A stretch of 17,417 nt of DNA, from contig JBLIOB010000067.1 in NCBI GenBank assembly GCA_047639575.1, positions 1 to 17,417 on the forward strand. Direction: 5' to 3'. The translations under genes were made by a program, and so were the position numbers. Below, piece by piece: positions 1 through 7,309 of the stretch (positions are counted from its first letter, which is position 1; every line of letters begins with the position of its first letter). The notes beneath the pieces were generated by a model, which was given only the letters and a program-made list of their open reading frames with translations, was not told where the DNA came from and searched no databases. This stretch comes from JBLIOB01 sp047639575. GTDB taxonomy: Bacteria > Bacteroidota > Bacteroidia > Flavobacteriales_D > Parvicellaceae.

Positions 1-1
1 C

Positions 2-1120
2 TCGGAAGGCATGGTTAAGAAAAAATCACTGAATTTTCCAATTAAGCTAAAGATGAATGATGTGGAAATGGATTACTCCGGTATTCCAAATATGAACACG
101 GAAAAAGCTTACTTATCGAAATATTATCATTCTAGTTACTCCTATGGAGAAGAAGAAGATCTAACTGGTCAGCAAGAAGAGTCCGTAATGCAATACATCA
201 CAGACTTAATTGTTGGAATGAAAAATAAAGACGCAAATGATTCAATTGAATTACCCGCATTTTTTCTTGACGTTGATATTACTTTCAGAAATGAGTCTTC
301 TTACTATTATAACAACACATACATTAACATCGACTTAAAATTACTTGATCACCAGAAAAATGAAATTGAAAGTAGCAGTACAGAACAAAATGCTCGAGAC
401 GTTACTTTTGCAGATTTTATATCAGAGCAAATAATTGAATTGCTCAATAAAACGGACTTCGAGGAAGTTGCGGCAAACTATTACAACAATATCGAGGTAG
501 ATCAAATCAACTGGAAAACCATTGAAATTCCAATTACAAAAAAGAAACCGATTAAAATTTCTGATTGCGTTGTTACCGTGCAAGAAGAAGAAAGTCACGG
601 ATCTGGTGTTATGATATCTTCAGACGGATTTGTACTTACTAATCATCATGTTGCAGGAAACCTTACTAAAACTACTATTGTTTTAGCGAATGGAGAAGAA
701 TATAATGCAAATGTAATTCGTACTAATCCACTTTACGATATCACTTTACTCAAAGTGATTGACGGAGATTTTGACTTTAATTTTGAAAACATTATTCAAG
801 TTACCCAAGATAGCAATATGATAGATGTGGGCGGAATTGTATCCTGTATTGGTTCTCCTTTAGATCCAAAATTAAACGGGACCATATCAAAAGGAATTGT
901 AACAGGAATATCTGAGAACCGAGGGATTAAACATTATGTTGTAAGCGCAAGCATCAACCCAGGCAACTCGGGAGGTGCTTTAGTAAATAAAAAAGGGCGA
1001 TTAATCGCTATTGTCAATGCCAAAATGACCGGCTACCAGGTTAAGAATATTGGGTTCGCAATCCCTTTAAAAGACGTGCAAGATCAGTTAAACATAAAAT
1101 TTGTAAAAGATGAAAAGTAA
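2..1120 (+). CDS. Trypsin-like serine protease (S1C/HtrA-like), 5' partial
   Basis: Peptide-bond hydrolysis by a chymotrypsin-fold protease is expected, probably in the cell envelope. Counting from the ATG at 11, the catalytic triad is visible: His213 in TNHHV, Asp243 in YDITLLKV, Ser320 in NPGNSGG. The C-terminus NIGFAIPL is typical of the end of the HtrA protease domain. No PDZ domain follows; the protein ends about 20 residues after this. Residues 1-185 form a separate, unrecognised domain of alternating strands and helices. The reading frame stays open to the left edge and no signal peptide follows the ATG at 11, so the true start probably lies upstream; the downstream paralogue has matching sequence preceded by a lipoprotein signal and a PEGA-like region. 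The 3' end overlaps the next gene by 11 bases, suggesting translational coupling. Protease assignment is firm; substrate unknown. Confidence 0.85.
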   Translation, partial: SEGMVKKKSLNFPIKLKMNDVEMDYSGIPNMNTEKAYLSKYYHSSYSYGEEEDLTGQQEESVMQYITDLIVGMKNKDANDSIELPAFFLDVDITFRNESSYYYNNTYINIDLKLLDHQKNEIESSSTEQNARDVTFADFISEQIIELLNKTDFEEVAANYYNNIEVDQINWKTIEIPITKKKPIKISDCVVTVQEEESHGSGVMISSDGFVLTNHHVAGNLTKTTIVLANGEEYNANVIRTNPLYDITLLKVIDGDFDFNFENIIQVTQDSNMIDVGGIVSCIGSPLDPKLNGTISKGIVTGISENRGIKHYVVSASINPGNSGGALVNKKGRLIAIVNAKMTGYQVKNIGFAIPLKDVQDQLNIKFVKDEK

Positions 1121-2630
1121 AATCTGCGCAATAATTGGTTTGGCTGCACTATTAAGTTCATGTGGAGCAATAGGAAACAAAACGATTTTTCGGGCTCCAG
1201 AATCAGGAGTGGTGGCACTTTCTGGTAAAATAATTGCGAAAGAAGGACATGCCAGCACTAAAGTGAAGTATGTAAAAAACAATCCTAAACAAATTGAGAT
1301 CCAACAACCTGGATATAAAACTCAGTATAAAATCTGGACGGCAACAAAATCAAATCGTTGGGCAATTGCTGAATTTGGAGTGCCTTTTGTTGGTGGATTA
1401 TATGGTAAATCTGCAAAAGGCAAACCTTTTTTACGGGCATTATCTTCATTTTCAGCTTTTTTTGTTTTTAGCGCGTACGACAAAATCGGAGCACCAAAAA
1501 TTGCCCCAAAGTATCTTCAATTCGACCTCACTCGACTACCGAAGTTTGATACTATCATGTCCTCCATATCTGTAGAACGTCTTTATTTAGACACGAACAA
1601 TATTAAAACTTCGGCTTTTTGGTATAAGAACTTTAAGAATTATAAAAAGAGGGCTGTCATTGACTCTAGCTCAACGAATTATTTTAATTCATTTAGTGAG
1701 GGATGGGCCCTGGACAAAATGAACGATTTCTGCAATTACCTTGAACTATACGACCCTGAAGAACTTAACCTTTCTAAATATCGGGACTATAACATATACG
1801 CAAAACTAGTAGACTATCGAGTTAACTATATCTATTTAGATAAGATTAACACTGGTAAATTTATGGAGTTGGCTATTGAATACACCATTAAAAATGGTTG
1901 TGGTGAGACAGTTCATACCGAGAATATCAGCTCGAAATCAGGACAATTTTTAATCGCATATTCCAACGATTACGTTTTCAATGATGCAGTTGATTATTCG
2001 CTTACCAAATTGCTCTCTAATCCGAAGGTAAGCAGATTGATTGAAAACAAATCTAGCTGTACCGAAAACTATACCCTAGATGAGCAATCTATATACAAGG
2101 AAAGACTCTCATATGAAGAAATTAGTGCAAAGTGTTTTAACATTAAAACGCCTTATGGGACAGGTGTTGGAATTCCTGTAGGTAAAAACGGATTGGTCGC
2201 TGTTAGTCATCGAATATTGGACTTGGCTGACACGTTGGAACTATTTCATCCGGATGTATCAAAGAAATACAATGCAGAAGTGGTCAAAGAATCACTGATT
2301 AAGGATTTTGCAATTTTAAAAATCGACACCTTATTTGACCAAGTTTTTGACCTAGGATCCCTCAGTGTAGATAAAAGCGAAGCAGAACGAAACGTTCTGG
2401 CTGTTGGTTATACCTCAACCCTTGAAGCTTTTAGTGTAACTGACGGTATTTTAAACGTATCTCGATCAGAACAAGATTATCCACTGCAGCAGTTAGATAT
2501 TGACGCCAGCATCATGTTTTACCCAGCTGTATTCGACAAAGACATGAGGCTACTTGGTTTTATAGCTACCAGTCTGAAAAGTCACAACGTTGAGGGAATC
2601 TCTTTTATGAGACCAATCATAAAACCTTGA
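1110..2630 (+). CDS. Lipoprotein with degenerate trypsin-like domain (pseudoprotease)
   Basis: The N-terminus is a lipoprotein signal with lipobox LLSSC (Cys18). It is followed by a PEGA-like strand region ending in QPGY and then a Gly-rich hydrophobic stretch around residues 85-125. Residues about 165-340 resemble the unrecognised N-terminal domain of the preceding protease. Residues about 345-506 resemble its protease domain: GTGVGIP matches the GSGVMIS strand, KDFAILKI keeps the Asp (399), and the end GISFMRPI matches GFAIPL. However, the catalytic His position is Arg368 (VSHRI versus TNHHV), and the GNSGG serine loop is replaced by DASIMFYP at 465-472 with no serine at the active position. 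I therefore infer it is proteolytically dead and may serve as a binding or regulatory partner. It starts inside the upstream gene's 3' end. Its stop codon directly abuts the convergent gene's stop. Confidence 0.8.
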   Translation: MKSKICAIIGLAALLSSCGAIGNKTIFRAPESGVVALSGKIIAKEGHASTKVKYVKNNPKQIEIQQPGYKTQYKIWTATKSNRWAIAEFGVPFVGGLYGKSAKGKPFLRALSSFSAFFVFSAYDKIGAPKIAPKYLQFDLTRLPKFDTIMSSISVERLYLDTNNIKTSAFWYKNFKNYKKRAVIDSSSTNYFNSFSEGWALDKMNDFCNYLELYDPEELNLSKYRDYNIYAKLVDYRVNYIYLDKINTGKFMELAIEYTIKNGCGETVHTENISSKSGQFLIAYSNDYVFNDAVDYSLTKLLSNPKVSRLIENKSSCTENYTLDEQSIYKERLSYEEISAKCFNIKTPYGTGVGIPVGKNGLVAVSHRILDLADTLELFHPDVSKKYNAEVVKESLIKDFAILKIDTLFDQVFDLGSLSVDKSEAERNVLAVGYTSTLEAFSVTDGILNVSRSEQDYPLQQLDIDASIMFYPAVFDKDMRLLGFIATSLKSHNVEGISFMRPIIKP

Positions 2631-3272
2631 TTACCGAATCTTCACGAGTTTTTTAACCGAAGATGCTCCTACTTGCACAAAGTAGATTCCAACTGTTAAT
2701 TCTGTTAAATCAACAATCCCATGATCAGGTAAAACCGAGCTAATTAGAAGCTTCCCGTCCTGAGCATAAATAGAGACTTTCAAATTGGATCGGTTTTGAA
2801 TACCTGGACCAGAAATTCGCAACTCAGTCTCAGCTGGGTTCGGGGACATTTTGAAATCAAAATCAACTGATTGTATTGCTGTGGGGGCAATAACAGTAAA
2901 ACTTAACGTGTCATTGTCATCTGGAGCAAATCCTGGAGAACAAGGAATTGGAGCGGCACCCGAAGAAAGAGTTAAGTCTACATTGTAAGTTCCCGCAGCT
3001 AATAAACCCAGATTTACAGTGTCTGAAGCGGGGCAAATTACCGTAAGTGGCCCTACACAATGATGAGACGATGCAATGACATTGTTTCCAACCACCGAGG
3101 CGGAGAAATATTGTTGTTCGCAAGATCCAGATGAGAAAGATAAATGGGCTACCAAATATACGCTGTCTGCTATAGTTGGAACTGCAGGGACGATTTCAAT
3201 GCTAGTAATAGTTCCTTGACCATACAGGGAAGTACTCAAGCAAATTATTAAAATGATATATAGATGTTTCAT
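2631..3272 (-). CDS. T9SS type A sorting domain protein, secreted
   Basis: A 213-residue secreted protein. Residues 1-18 are a Sec signal peptide. Residues about 22-130 look like a single Ig-like beta domain with four cysteines (51, 72, 80, 111) that could form two disulfides. Residues about 137-213 are a type IX secretion C-terminal sorting domain: it opens with SPNPA (143-147), continues with VSIYAQDGK, and ends with GIYFVQV and KLVKIR. The family is known to be exported by the Sec system, then passed through the outer membrane by the T9SS with cleavage and often lipid anchoring. The passenger has no recognisable enzymatic motif and is small, so an adhesive or surface-structural role is only a guess. 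It is a stand-alone gene, divergent from the HAD phosphatase (72-base gap) and tail-to-tail with the pseudoprotease gene with no spacer. Confidence 0.85.
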   Translation of the reverse strand: MKHLYIILIICLSTSLYGQGTITSIEIVPAVPTIADSVYLVAHLSFSSGSCEQQYFSASVVGNNVIASSHHCVGPLTVICPASDTVNLGLLAAGTYNVDLTLSSGAAPIPCSPGFAPDDNDTLSFTVIAPTAIQSVDFDFKMSPNPAETELRISGPGIQNRSNLKVSIYAQDGKLLISSVLPDHGIVDLTELTVGIYFVQVGASSVKKLVKIR

Positions 3273-3344
3273 GTGTTGTAATAAGTTCGTACTATAGATG
3301 CGAATTCAACCACATTGGTTGCACGATGTTTTTAGCTTACTTCA

Positions 3345-3968
3345 ATGGTCCAAAATATCATATTTGATTTAGGAGGTGTTTTACTAAACATCGATTATCA
3401 GCGTACGATTACTGCTTTCCAAGAATTGGGAATTAAAGATTTTGAAAAGGTCTATTCTCAGGCCAATCAGATTAATTTATTCAATGATTTAGAAATTGGA
3501 AAGATCGAACCTTCAGAATTTTATGATGGAATCAGGAAACTAGCTGGAATTAACTCGACAGATGAATCCATAAAAAAGGCATGGAATGCAATGTTGCTTG
3601 ACTTTCCTATAGAGCGCTTTGAATTTTTGAATCAAGTTGCCCTTGAATTCAATATTTATCTACTAAGTAACACGAACCAGATTCATTTAGAAGAGTTCAA
3701 TCATATAATAAGCTCACAACACAATGGAGCTGATTTGAAAGACTATTTCATAGAAGTCTACTATTCTCACGTTATTGGCCATCGAAAGCCCTCAGAGCAA
3801 GCTTTTGAATGTATTATTGACGCGCATGAATTAAAAAAGGAAGAAACTATTTTTATAGATGATTCCTTCCAGCACATAGAAGGAGCAGAAAAGGTGGGGA
3901 TTAAATCTTATTGGCTTGATACTACAACTGAAACGGTGATAGACAAATTAGGGTTTCTCCTGGCATAA
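3345..3968 (+). CDS. HAD-superfamily phosphatase, YihX-like (subfamily IA)
   Basis: A 207-residue cytoplasmic hydrolase. All four HAD motifs are visible: motif I FDLGGV with nucleophile Asp8, motif II LLSNTN with Ser109, motif III RKPSEQAF with Lys148, and motif IV IDDSFQHIEGA with Asp172/Asp173. The helical cap is residues about 18-85. The spelling DLGG, where many HAD phosphatases have DxD, plus SNTN and the DD..NIEGA-type ending, resembles E. coli YihX, an alpha-D-glucose-1-phosphatase. The substrate here is inferred only to be a small phosphorylated metabolite. The ATG sits just before the first beta strand, as expected, and no stronger start exists upstream. The last 21 bases overlap the convergent epimerase gene. 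Confidence 0.85.
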   Translation: MVQNIIFDLGGVLLNIDYQRTITAFQELGIKDFEKVYSQANQINLFNDLEIGKIEPSEFYDGIRKLAGINSTDESIKKAWNAMLLDFPIERFEFLNQVALEFNIYLLSNTNQIHLEEFNHIISSQHNGADLKDYFIEVYYSHVIGHRKPSEQAFECIIDAHELKKEETIFIDDSFQHIEGAEKVGIKSYWLDTTTETVIDKLGFLLA

Positions 3969-4346
3969 TTCGATTAATACTCCGTTTGTAGATTTTGGAT
4001 GAAGAAAAGCGATTCGTTTATTGTCAGCCCCATCTTTTGGTGATTCATTTATCAAGCGATATCCAAGTTTCCCAAGTCTTTCCAATTCAAAATCAAGATC
4101 CTCAACTTCAAACGCAAGGTGGTGAATTCCTTCTCCTCGCTTTTCAATAAACTTAGCTATGGCACTATCAGGGCTTGATGCTTCCAGTAATTCAATTTTG
4201 CTTTCACCCACTTGAAAGAAGGAGGTGCTTACACCCTCCGATTCAACTTTTTCTTGTTTATAAGCATCTTCCCCAAAGAGGTCAGCAAATATTTGATTTG
4301 CTGATTCTAAATTCTTGACTGCTATTCCGATGTGTTCCAACTTCAT
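3948..4346 (-). CDS. mce: Methylmalonyl-CoA epimerase
   Basis: Interconverts the two epimers of methylmalonyl-CoA in the cytoplasm, linking propionyl-CoA metabolism to the B12-dependent mutase and succinyl-CoA. The 132-residue length is the usual size for this vicinal-oxygen-chelate enzyme. Two paired beta-alpha-beta-beta-beta modules are visible. Likely metal ligands are His5 (EHIGIAV), Glu52 (KIELLEA), one of His75/His76 (GEGIHHLAFEV) and Glu126 (GVLIELCQ). The segment AKFIEKRGEGIHHLAF is a hallmark of the family in Bacteroidota. Partner mutase genes are not in the window. The start codon lies only 8 bases downstream of the T-tract of an intrinsic terminator on the same strand, so it either has a promoter overlapping that hairpin or depends on read-through. 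Its 3' end overlaps the convergent HAD gene by 21 bases. Confidence 0.93.
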   Translation of the reverse strand: MKLEHIGIAVKNLESANQIFADLFGEDAYKQEKVESEGVSTSFFQVGESKIELLEASSPDSAIAKFIEKRGEGIHHLAFEVEDLDFELERLGKLGYRLINESPKDGADNKRIAFLHPKSTNGVLIELCQEKP

Positions 4347-4354
4347 AATTGGGC

Positions 4355-4392
4355 AAAAAAAATCCCTCCAGATCCACTAGGACGGAGGGATT
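4355..4392 (-). terminator. Intrinsic terminator after the 4414-5226 gene
   Basis: Perfect 9-base arms AATCCCTCC (4361-4369) and GGAGGGATT (4384-4392) with a 14-base loop. On the minus strand the stem is followed by a run of eight T (4362-4355). It lies 21 bases downstream of the minus-strand stop codon at 4414 and ends just before the epimerase start at 4346. Confidence 0.85.
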
Positions 4393-4413
4393 AATAATTT
4401 CTTTTAGTTCTGA

Positions 4414-5226
4414 TTAGTTCTTACTGAACTCCGCGTTTGTGTTGTCAAAGTTCAAGTAGTAAAGGCCTTTCTTCAAAGTACCACAATCTACATTTTCAGC
4501 ATATCCTTTTTTCACGATGTTCCCGAAAGAATCAAAAATTTCGAATAACGTTTTCGAAGAAAAAGTAAGCGTTGCTTTCGCTCCTTTTAGTTTCTTAGGA
4601 TAAAAAGTAAGCTCTTCAGTCACGTTACTGAATTTAGCTGCAGGAGACATTCTTGGCTTCCCTGTGTAATCTACTTGTTTAACTCTAAACTTGTTTGCTC
4701 CAGAGTGAGTAGTAACTTTAAACTTATACTCATGAGCTCCTTCCGTTCCTTCACCTTCAACTTCACCAACTTTAATCCATTTATTCCATCTATACTGCTC
4801 AACGATGTAAGTTAGTTTCCCTGTTTCTTCAGTCGCTTTCCAGTTTAAAACTTCATCGCTACCAACTTTGATATCTCCTCCAGCTACTTCAAAAGTACTC
4901 TGTGGCTCTAACACTTGTGGGTTAATTACTTTAGGAGAACAATCCAATTGATGAAATATCTCAACTTCAACAGCCTCACCAACCGTAAGCTGGAAGTTTT
5001 TGAAATCGATTTCAAATGCGCTCGATGCAATCTCATCTGTAGTAACATCTCCGTTAACTGTTACCCTAGTAACACAAAACCCTACTCCAGAGCTTCCAAA
5101 TGGATTCTGAACATAGATGTTCCTACCTTGATAATGCCCTTGAAGAATAATGGATGTTTCAGATTGTGCAATCGCAAATGAAACGACACCAAGGATAAGT
5201 AATAATAAGACAGATAATTTTTTCAT
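4414..5226 (-). CDS. Secreted protein with variant T9SS-like C-terminal domain
   Basis: A 270-residue exported protein. Residues 1-20 are a Sec signal peptide ending AIA-Q. Residues 22-105 form a beta-rich domain with Cys51 and Cys96 and a conserved-looking stretch around GRNIYVQNPFG. Residues about 106-200 look like a fibronectin/Ig-type fold (DEVLNWKATEE, KFRVKQVDYTGK). Residues about 205-270 resemble the type IX sorting domain (LFEIFDSFGNIVKKG, LKKGLYYLNF, terminal EFSKN) but lack the usual PNP opening. Function is not recognised; I infer a cell-surface or periplasmic protein. It appears to be monocistronic, with a promoter-like element upstream (5265-5296) and a strong terminator downstream (4355-4392). 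Whether it is really a T9SS substrate is uncertain. Confidence 0.75.
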   Translation of the reverse strand: MKKLSVLLLLILGVVSFAIAQSETSIILQGHYQGRNIYVQNPFGSSGVGFCVTRVTVNGDVTTDEIASSAFEIDFKNFQLTVGEAVEVEIFHQLDCSPKVINPQVLEPQSTFEVAGGDIKVGSDEVLNWKATEETGKLTYIVEQYRWNKWIKVGEVEGEGTEGAHEYKFKVTTHSGANKFRVKQVDYTGKPRMSPAAKFSNVTEELTFYPKKLKGAKATLTFSSKTLFEIFDSFGNIVKKGYAENVDCGTLKKGLYYLNFDNTNAEFSKN

Positions 5227-5238
5227 TTCAGCGTTTAA

Positions 5239-5248
5239 TTGACGTCAA
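5239..5248. repeat. 10-base palindrome TTGACGTCAA
   Basis: A perfect inverted repeat without spacer, 12 bases upstream of the minus-strand start codon at 5226. It falls in the predicted leader, so it could be an operator for a dimeric regulator or chance. Confidence 0.35.
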
Positions 5249-5264
5249 CTTTCTTAAACAGGCA

Positions 5265-5296
5265 CAATATTACCTTCTATTTTCAATATATCAAAA
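5265..5296 (-). promoter_or_regulatory. Candidate Bacteroidota promoter for the 4414-5226 gene
   Basis: On the minus strand, TTTTG (5296-5292) is followed after 19 bases by TAATATTG (5272-5265). This matches the known Bacteroidota layout TTTG, about 19 bases, TAnnTTTG, with one mismatch in the -7 element. It implies a leader of roughly 30 bases. The rest of the 265-base gap (5227-5491) shows no convincing gene; an AACGG/CCGTT pair at 5301-5305/5320-5324 is too weak to name. Confidence 0.4.
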
Positions 5297-5447
5297 TAAA
5301 AACGGCTTTATATTGCTCTCCGTTGTTACATTCTGAACCACTAAGTTTAATCGATCAACATCAGATTCTTATAGATAAATGCAAATATTTTGCCGCAAAT
5401 TGGATCATCCTTAAATCCTCATTCAATTATTCTTGTATATTCGTATC

Positions 5448-5464
5448 GAGGTAAGTCATACCTC
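5448..5464. repeat. Inverted repeat GAGGTA-N5-TACCTC upstream of the substrate-binding lipoprotein
   Basis: Perfect 6-base arms at 5448-5453 and 5459-5464 around AGTCA, centred 36 bases before the ATG at 5492. It could be a hairpin in the leader or an operator. No T-run follows it, so it is not a terminator. Confidence 0.4.
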
Positions 5465-5491
5465 AAGAGTGAGCATACTTTAAATAGGACT

Positions 5492-7240
5492 ATGAAAAGA
5501 AAATATTTGGCTTTATTAGCTGTTACGGTGTTGATGTTTTCTTGCGGTGAAACGGAAGAGAGTGTATTGGAGATAAGAGAGGCTAAAGGAAAAGCAGTTT
5601 ACGGTGGAATTCTTAATGCTGCCGAAACAGAAAAATATTTCAATTTGTTTCCGATGGAGATTATAGATGCTAGCTCTGCCAGAATCTCTCAACAAATTCA
5701 TGAAGGATTGGTGAAGTTCGATGCAATCGATCTTTCAGTAATGTCTGCAGTTGCTAAAGACTGGGAGAACAGTGCTGACCATAAGAAATATACATTTACC
5801 TTAAGAGAAGATGTCTTTTTCCATGATGATCCTTGTTTCGCTGACGGTAAAGGGAGAAACGTAAAAGCTTCAGATTTCGTTTATTCATTCGAACTATTAT
5901 GTGGCAACAACTCAGATAATAGTAATTACGAAAACCTATTTAAAAGTGAAGTGCAAGGCGCTGAAGAATTTCACACAGGTCAAGCAAAATCAATTAGTGG
6001 AATTAAAGCTACTGATGATTATACACTTGAAATTAATTTGAAAAGTCCAAATCCTTCTTTTATTTATTCACTAACGAACCCCGCAGCCGTAGTTGTACCT
6101 AAAGAGGCGTATGAGAAATATGAAACAGACTTGATGGTAGGTTGTGGTCCTTTTAGATTTGCTGGTGAAAATGATCAAAACGGATCAGTTTACTTAACTT
6201 ATCATCCGAAGTATCATTTATTCGATGAGGATGGAAATCGTCTTCCTTATGCAGATTCATTAACCTTTAGTTTTTACGATAACAAACTAGATGAGTATGA
6301 TGCATTCGAATCCAAAAATTTATCTTTAATTGATGGTCTTCCGTCATCAAAGGTGGCTGAGGTTGTTCAAGAAAACATCGCGAATTTCGAAAACAAGCCG
6401 CCATTGTATGAGTTAATTATAGAAAAAGAGGCGGTTACTCAATATTATGAGTTCAACATGTCTAAGCCACCTTTTGACGATGTGAAAGTTAGAAAAGCAT
6501 TTAACTATGCTATCAATCGTCCTAAAATCATATCTAACGCATTAAACGGTCAAGGAGTAGAAGCTAGATATGGTCTTGTTCCTAAAATTCGATCATTTAA
6601 TGATTATCCTTTTGAAGAGATTCAAGGTTATAACTACGATCCTGAAAAAGCCCAAGGTTTAATGGCCATGGCTGGATATCCCAATGGTGAAGGCTTTCCT
6701 ACAGTTTCTCTTGAAATTAACTCTGGTGGAAATGTAAATAACAAAGTAGCAGCAGAGATAGAACAACAGCTAAAGACCATTTTAAATGTAAACGTTTCTA
6801 GAAGCACAGTTTCATTCGCTCAAAAAATGGAAGATTGTTCATATGGTAGGGCAGATATTTTTAGATCTGCATGGGTTGCTGATTATCCATCTCCGGAGAA
6901 TTTCTTAATGATTTGCTATGGAGCTAACGTGCCGGCTACTATGGAGGATCCGTCTCACCCAAACACTACTAGATATGTGAACCCTTTGTTTGATTCATTA
7001 TTTATAGCTGGTGTACACACAGCAGACAAGGCCGAAAAAATGGCATTGCTTTCGCAGGCAGAAAATATTATGATGGCTGAAGCTCCAATGATGATGTTGT
7101 GGTACGGAGTTGATTATAAAATTATTCACTCTGATATTCAGAATTACCATCACAATTCCCTAAACTACATTGACTTCTCGAGAATTTATATTAAGAAGCT
7201 CACAGTAGAAGAATACAAAGAATTAAAAGGATTGAACTAA
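5492..7240 (+). CDS. ABC transporter substrate-binding lipoprotein, family 5 (oligopeptide-type)
   Basis: Predicted extracytoplasmic receptor that binds oligopeptides or similar solutes and hands them to an ABC permease. The protein has 582 residues, normal for DppA/OppA relatives. The start at 5492 is chosen because it gives a clean lipoprotein signal with lipobox MFSC (Cys18); the in-frame ATG at 5390 would add 34 residues before it. Family motifs include the segment around VAKDWENS, YTFTLREDVFFHDD and VKASDFVYSFELL (residues about 88-135), and later VRKAFNYAINRPKII and the C-terminal stretch IFRSAWVADYPSPENFL. No permease or ATPase gene lies in the window, so it is an orphan receptor or works with a remote transporter; exact ligand unknown. 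A 6-base inverted repeat sits in the leader and a strong terminator follows the stop. Confidence 0.9.
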   Translation: MKRKYLALLAVTVLMFSCGETEESVLEIREAKGKAVYGGILNAAETEKYFNLFPMEIIDASSARISQQIHEGLVKFDAIDLSVMSAVAKDWENSADHKKYTFTLREDVFFHDDPCFADGKGRNVKASDFVYSFELLCGNNSDNSNYENLFKSEVQGAEEFHTGQAKSISGIKATDDYTLEINLKSPNPSFIYSLTNPAAVVVPKEAYEKYETDLMVGCGPFRFAGENDQNGSVYLTYHPKYHLFDEDGNRLPYADSLTFSFYDNKLDEYDAFESKNLSLIDGLPSSKVAEVVQENIANFENKPPLYELIIEKEAVTQYYEFNMSKPPFDDVKVRKAFNYAINRPKIISNALNGQGVEARYGLVPKIRSFNDYPFEEIQGYNYDPEKAQGLMAMAGYPNGEGFPTVSLEINSGGNVNNKVAAEIEQQLKTILNVNVSRSTVSFAQKMEDCSYGRADIFRSAWVADYPSPENFLMICYGANVPATMEDPSHPNTTRYVNPLFDSLFIAGVHTADKAEKMALLSQAENIMMAEAPMMMLWYGVDYKIIHSDIQNYHHNSLNYIDFSRIYIKKLTVEEYKELKGLN

Positions 7241-7256
7241 GTAAAGTTCGAAGCAA

Positions 7257-7295
7257 AAAAAAGCCTCCTCTGTTTAAAACAGTGGAGGCTTTTTT
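7257..7295. terminator. Bidirectional intrinsic terminator
   Basis: A long hairpin, 7257-7274 paired with 7278-7295, with one T/T mismatch (7269/7283) and a 3-base loop. The core is GCCTCC/GGAGGC, flanked by six or more A on the left and six T on the right, so it can terminate both the plus-strand lipoprotein gene (stop at 7240) and the minus-strand gene ending at 7310. Confidence 0.9.
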
Positions 7296-7309
7296 AATTC
7301 GTTTGACTT

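Noticed and set aside
3307..3321. CAACC-N5-GGTTG inverted repeat between the divergent T9SS and HAD genes
   Set aside because: Only 5-base arms, no flanking promoter match; not distinguishable from chance in this length of sequence.
4915..5181. Plus-strand ORF opposite the secreted protein
   Set aside because: Antisense shadow of a gene with signal peptide and recognisable domains.
5239..5454. Plus-strand 71-codon ORF in the gap before the substrate-binding gene
   Set aside because: Starts with TTG inside a palindrome, has no motif or sensible composition, and covers the predicted promoter of the opposite gene.
5390..5491. In-frame ATG at 5390 that would extend the substrate-binding lipoprotein by 34 residues
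   Set aside because: The extension lies before a clean lipoprotein signal starting at 5492, includes the inverted repeat, and has non-coding-like composition.
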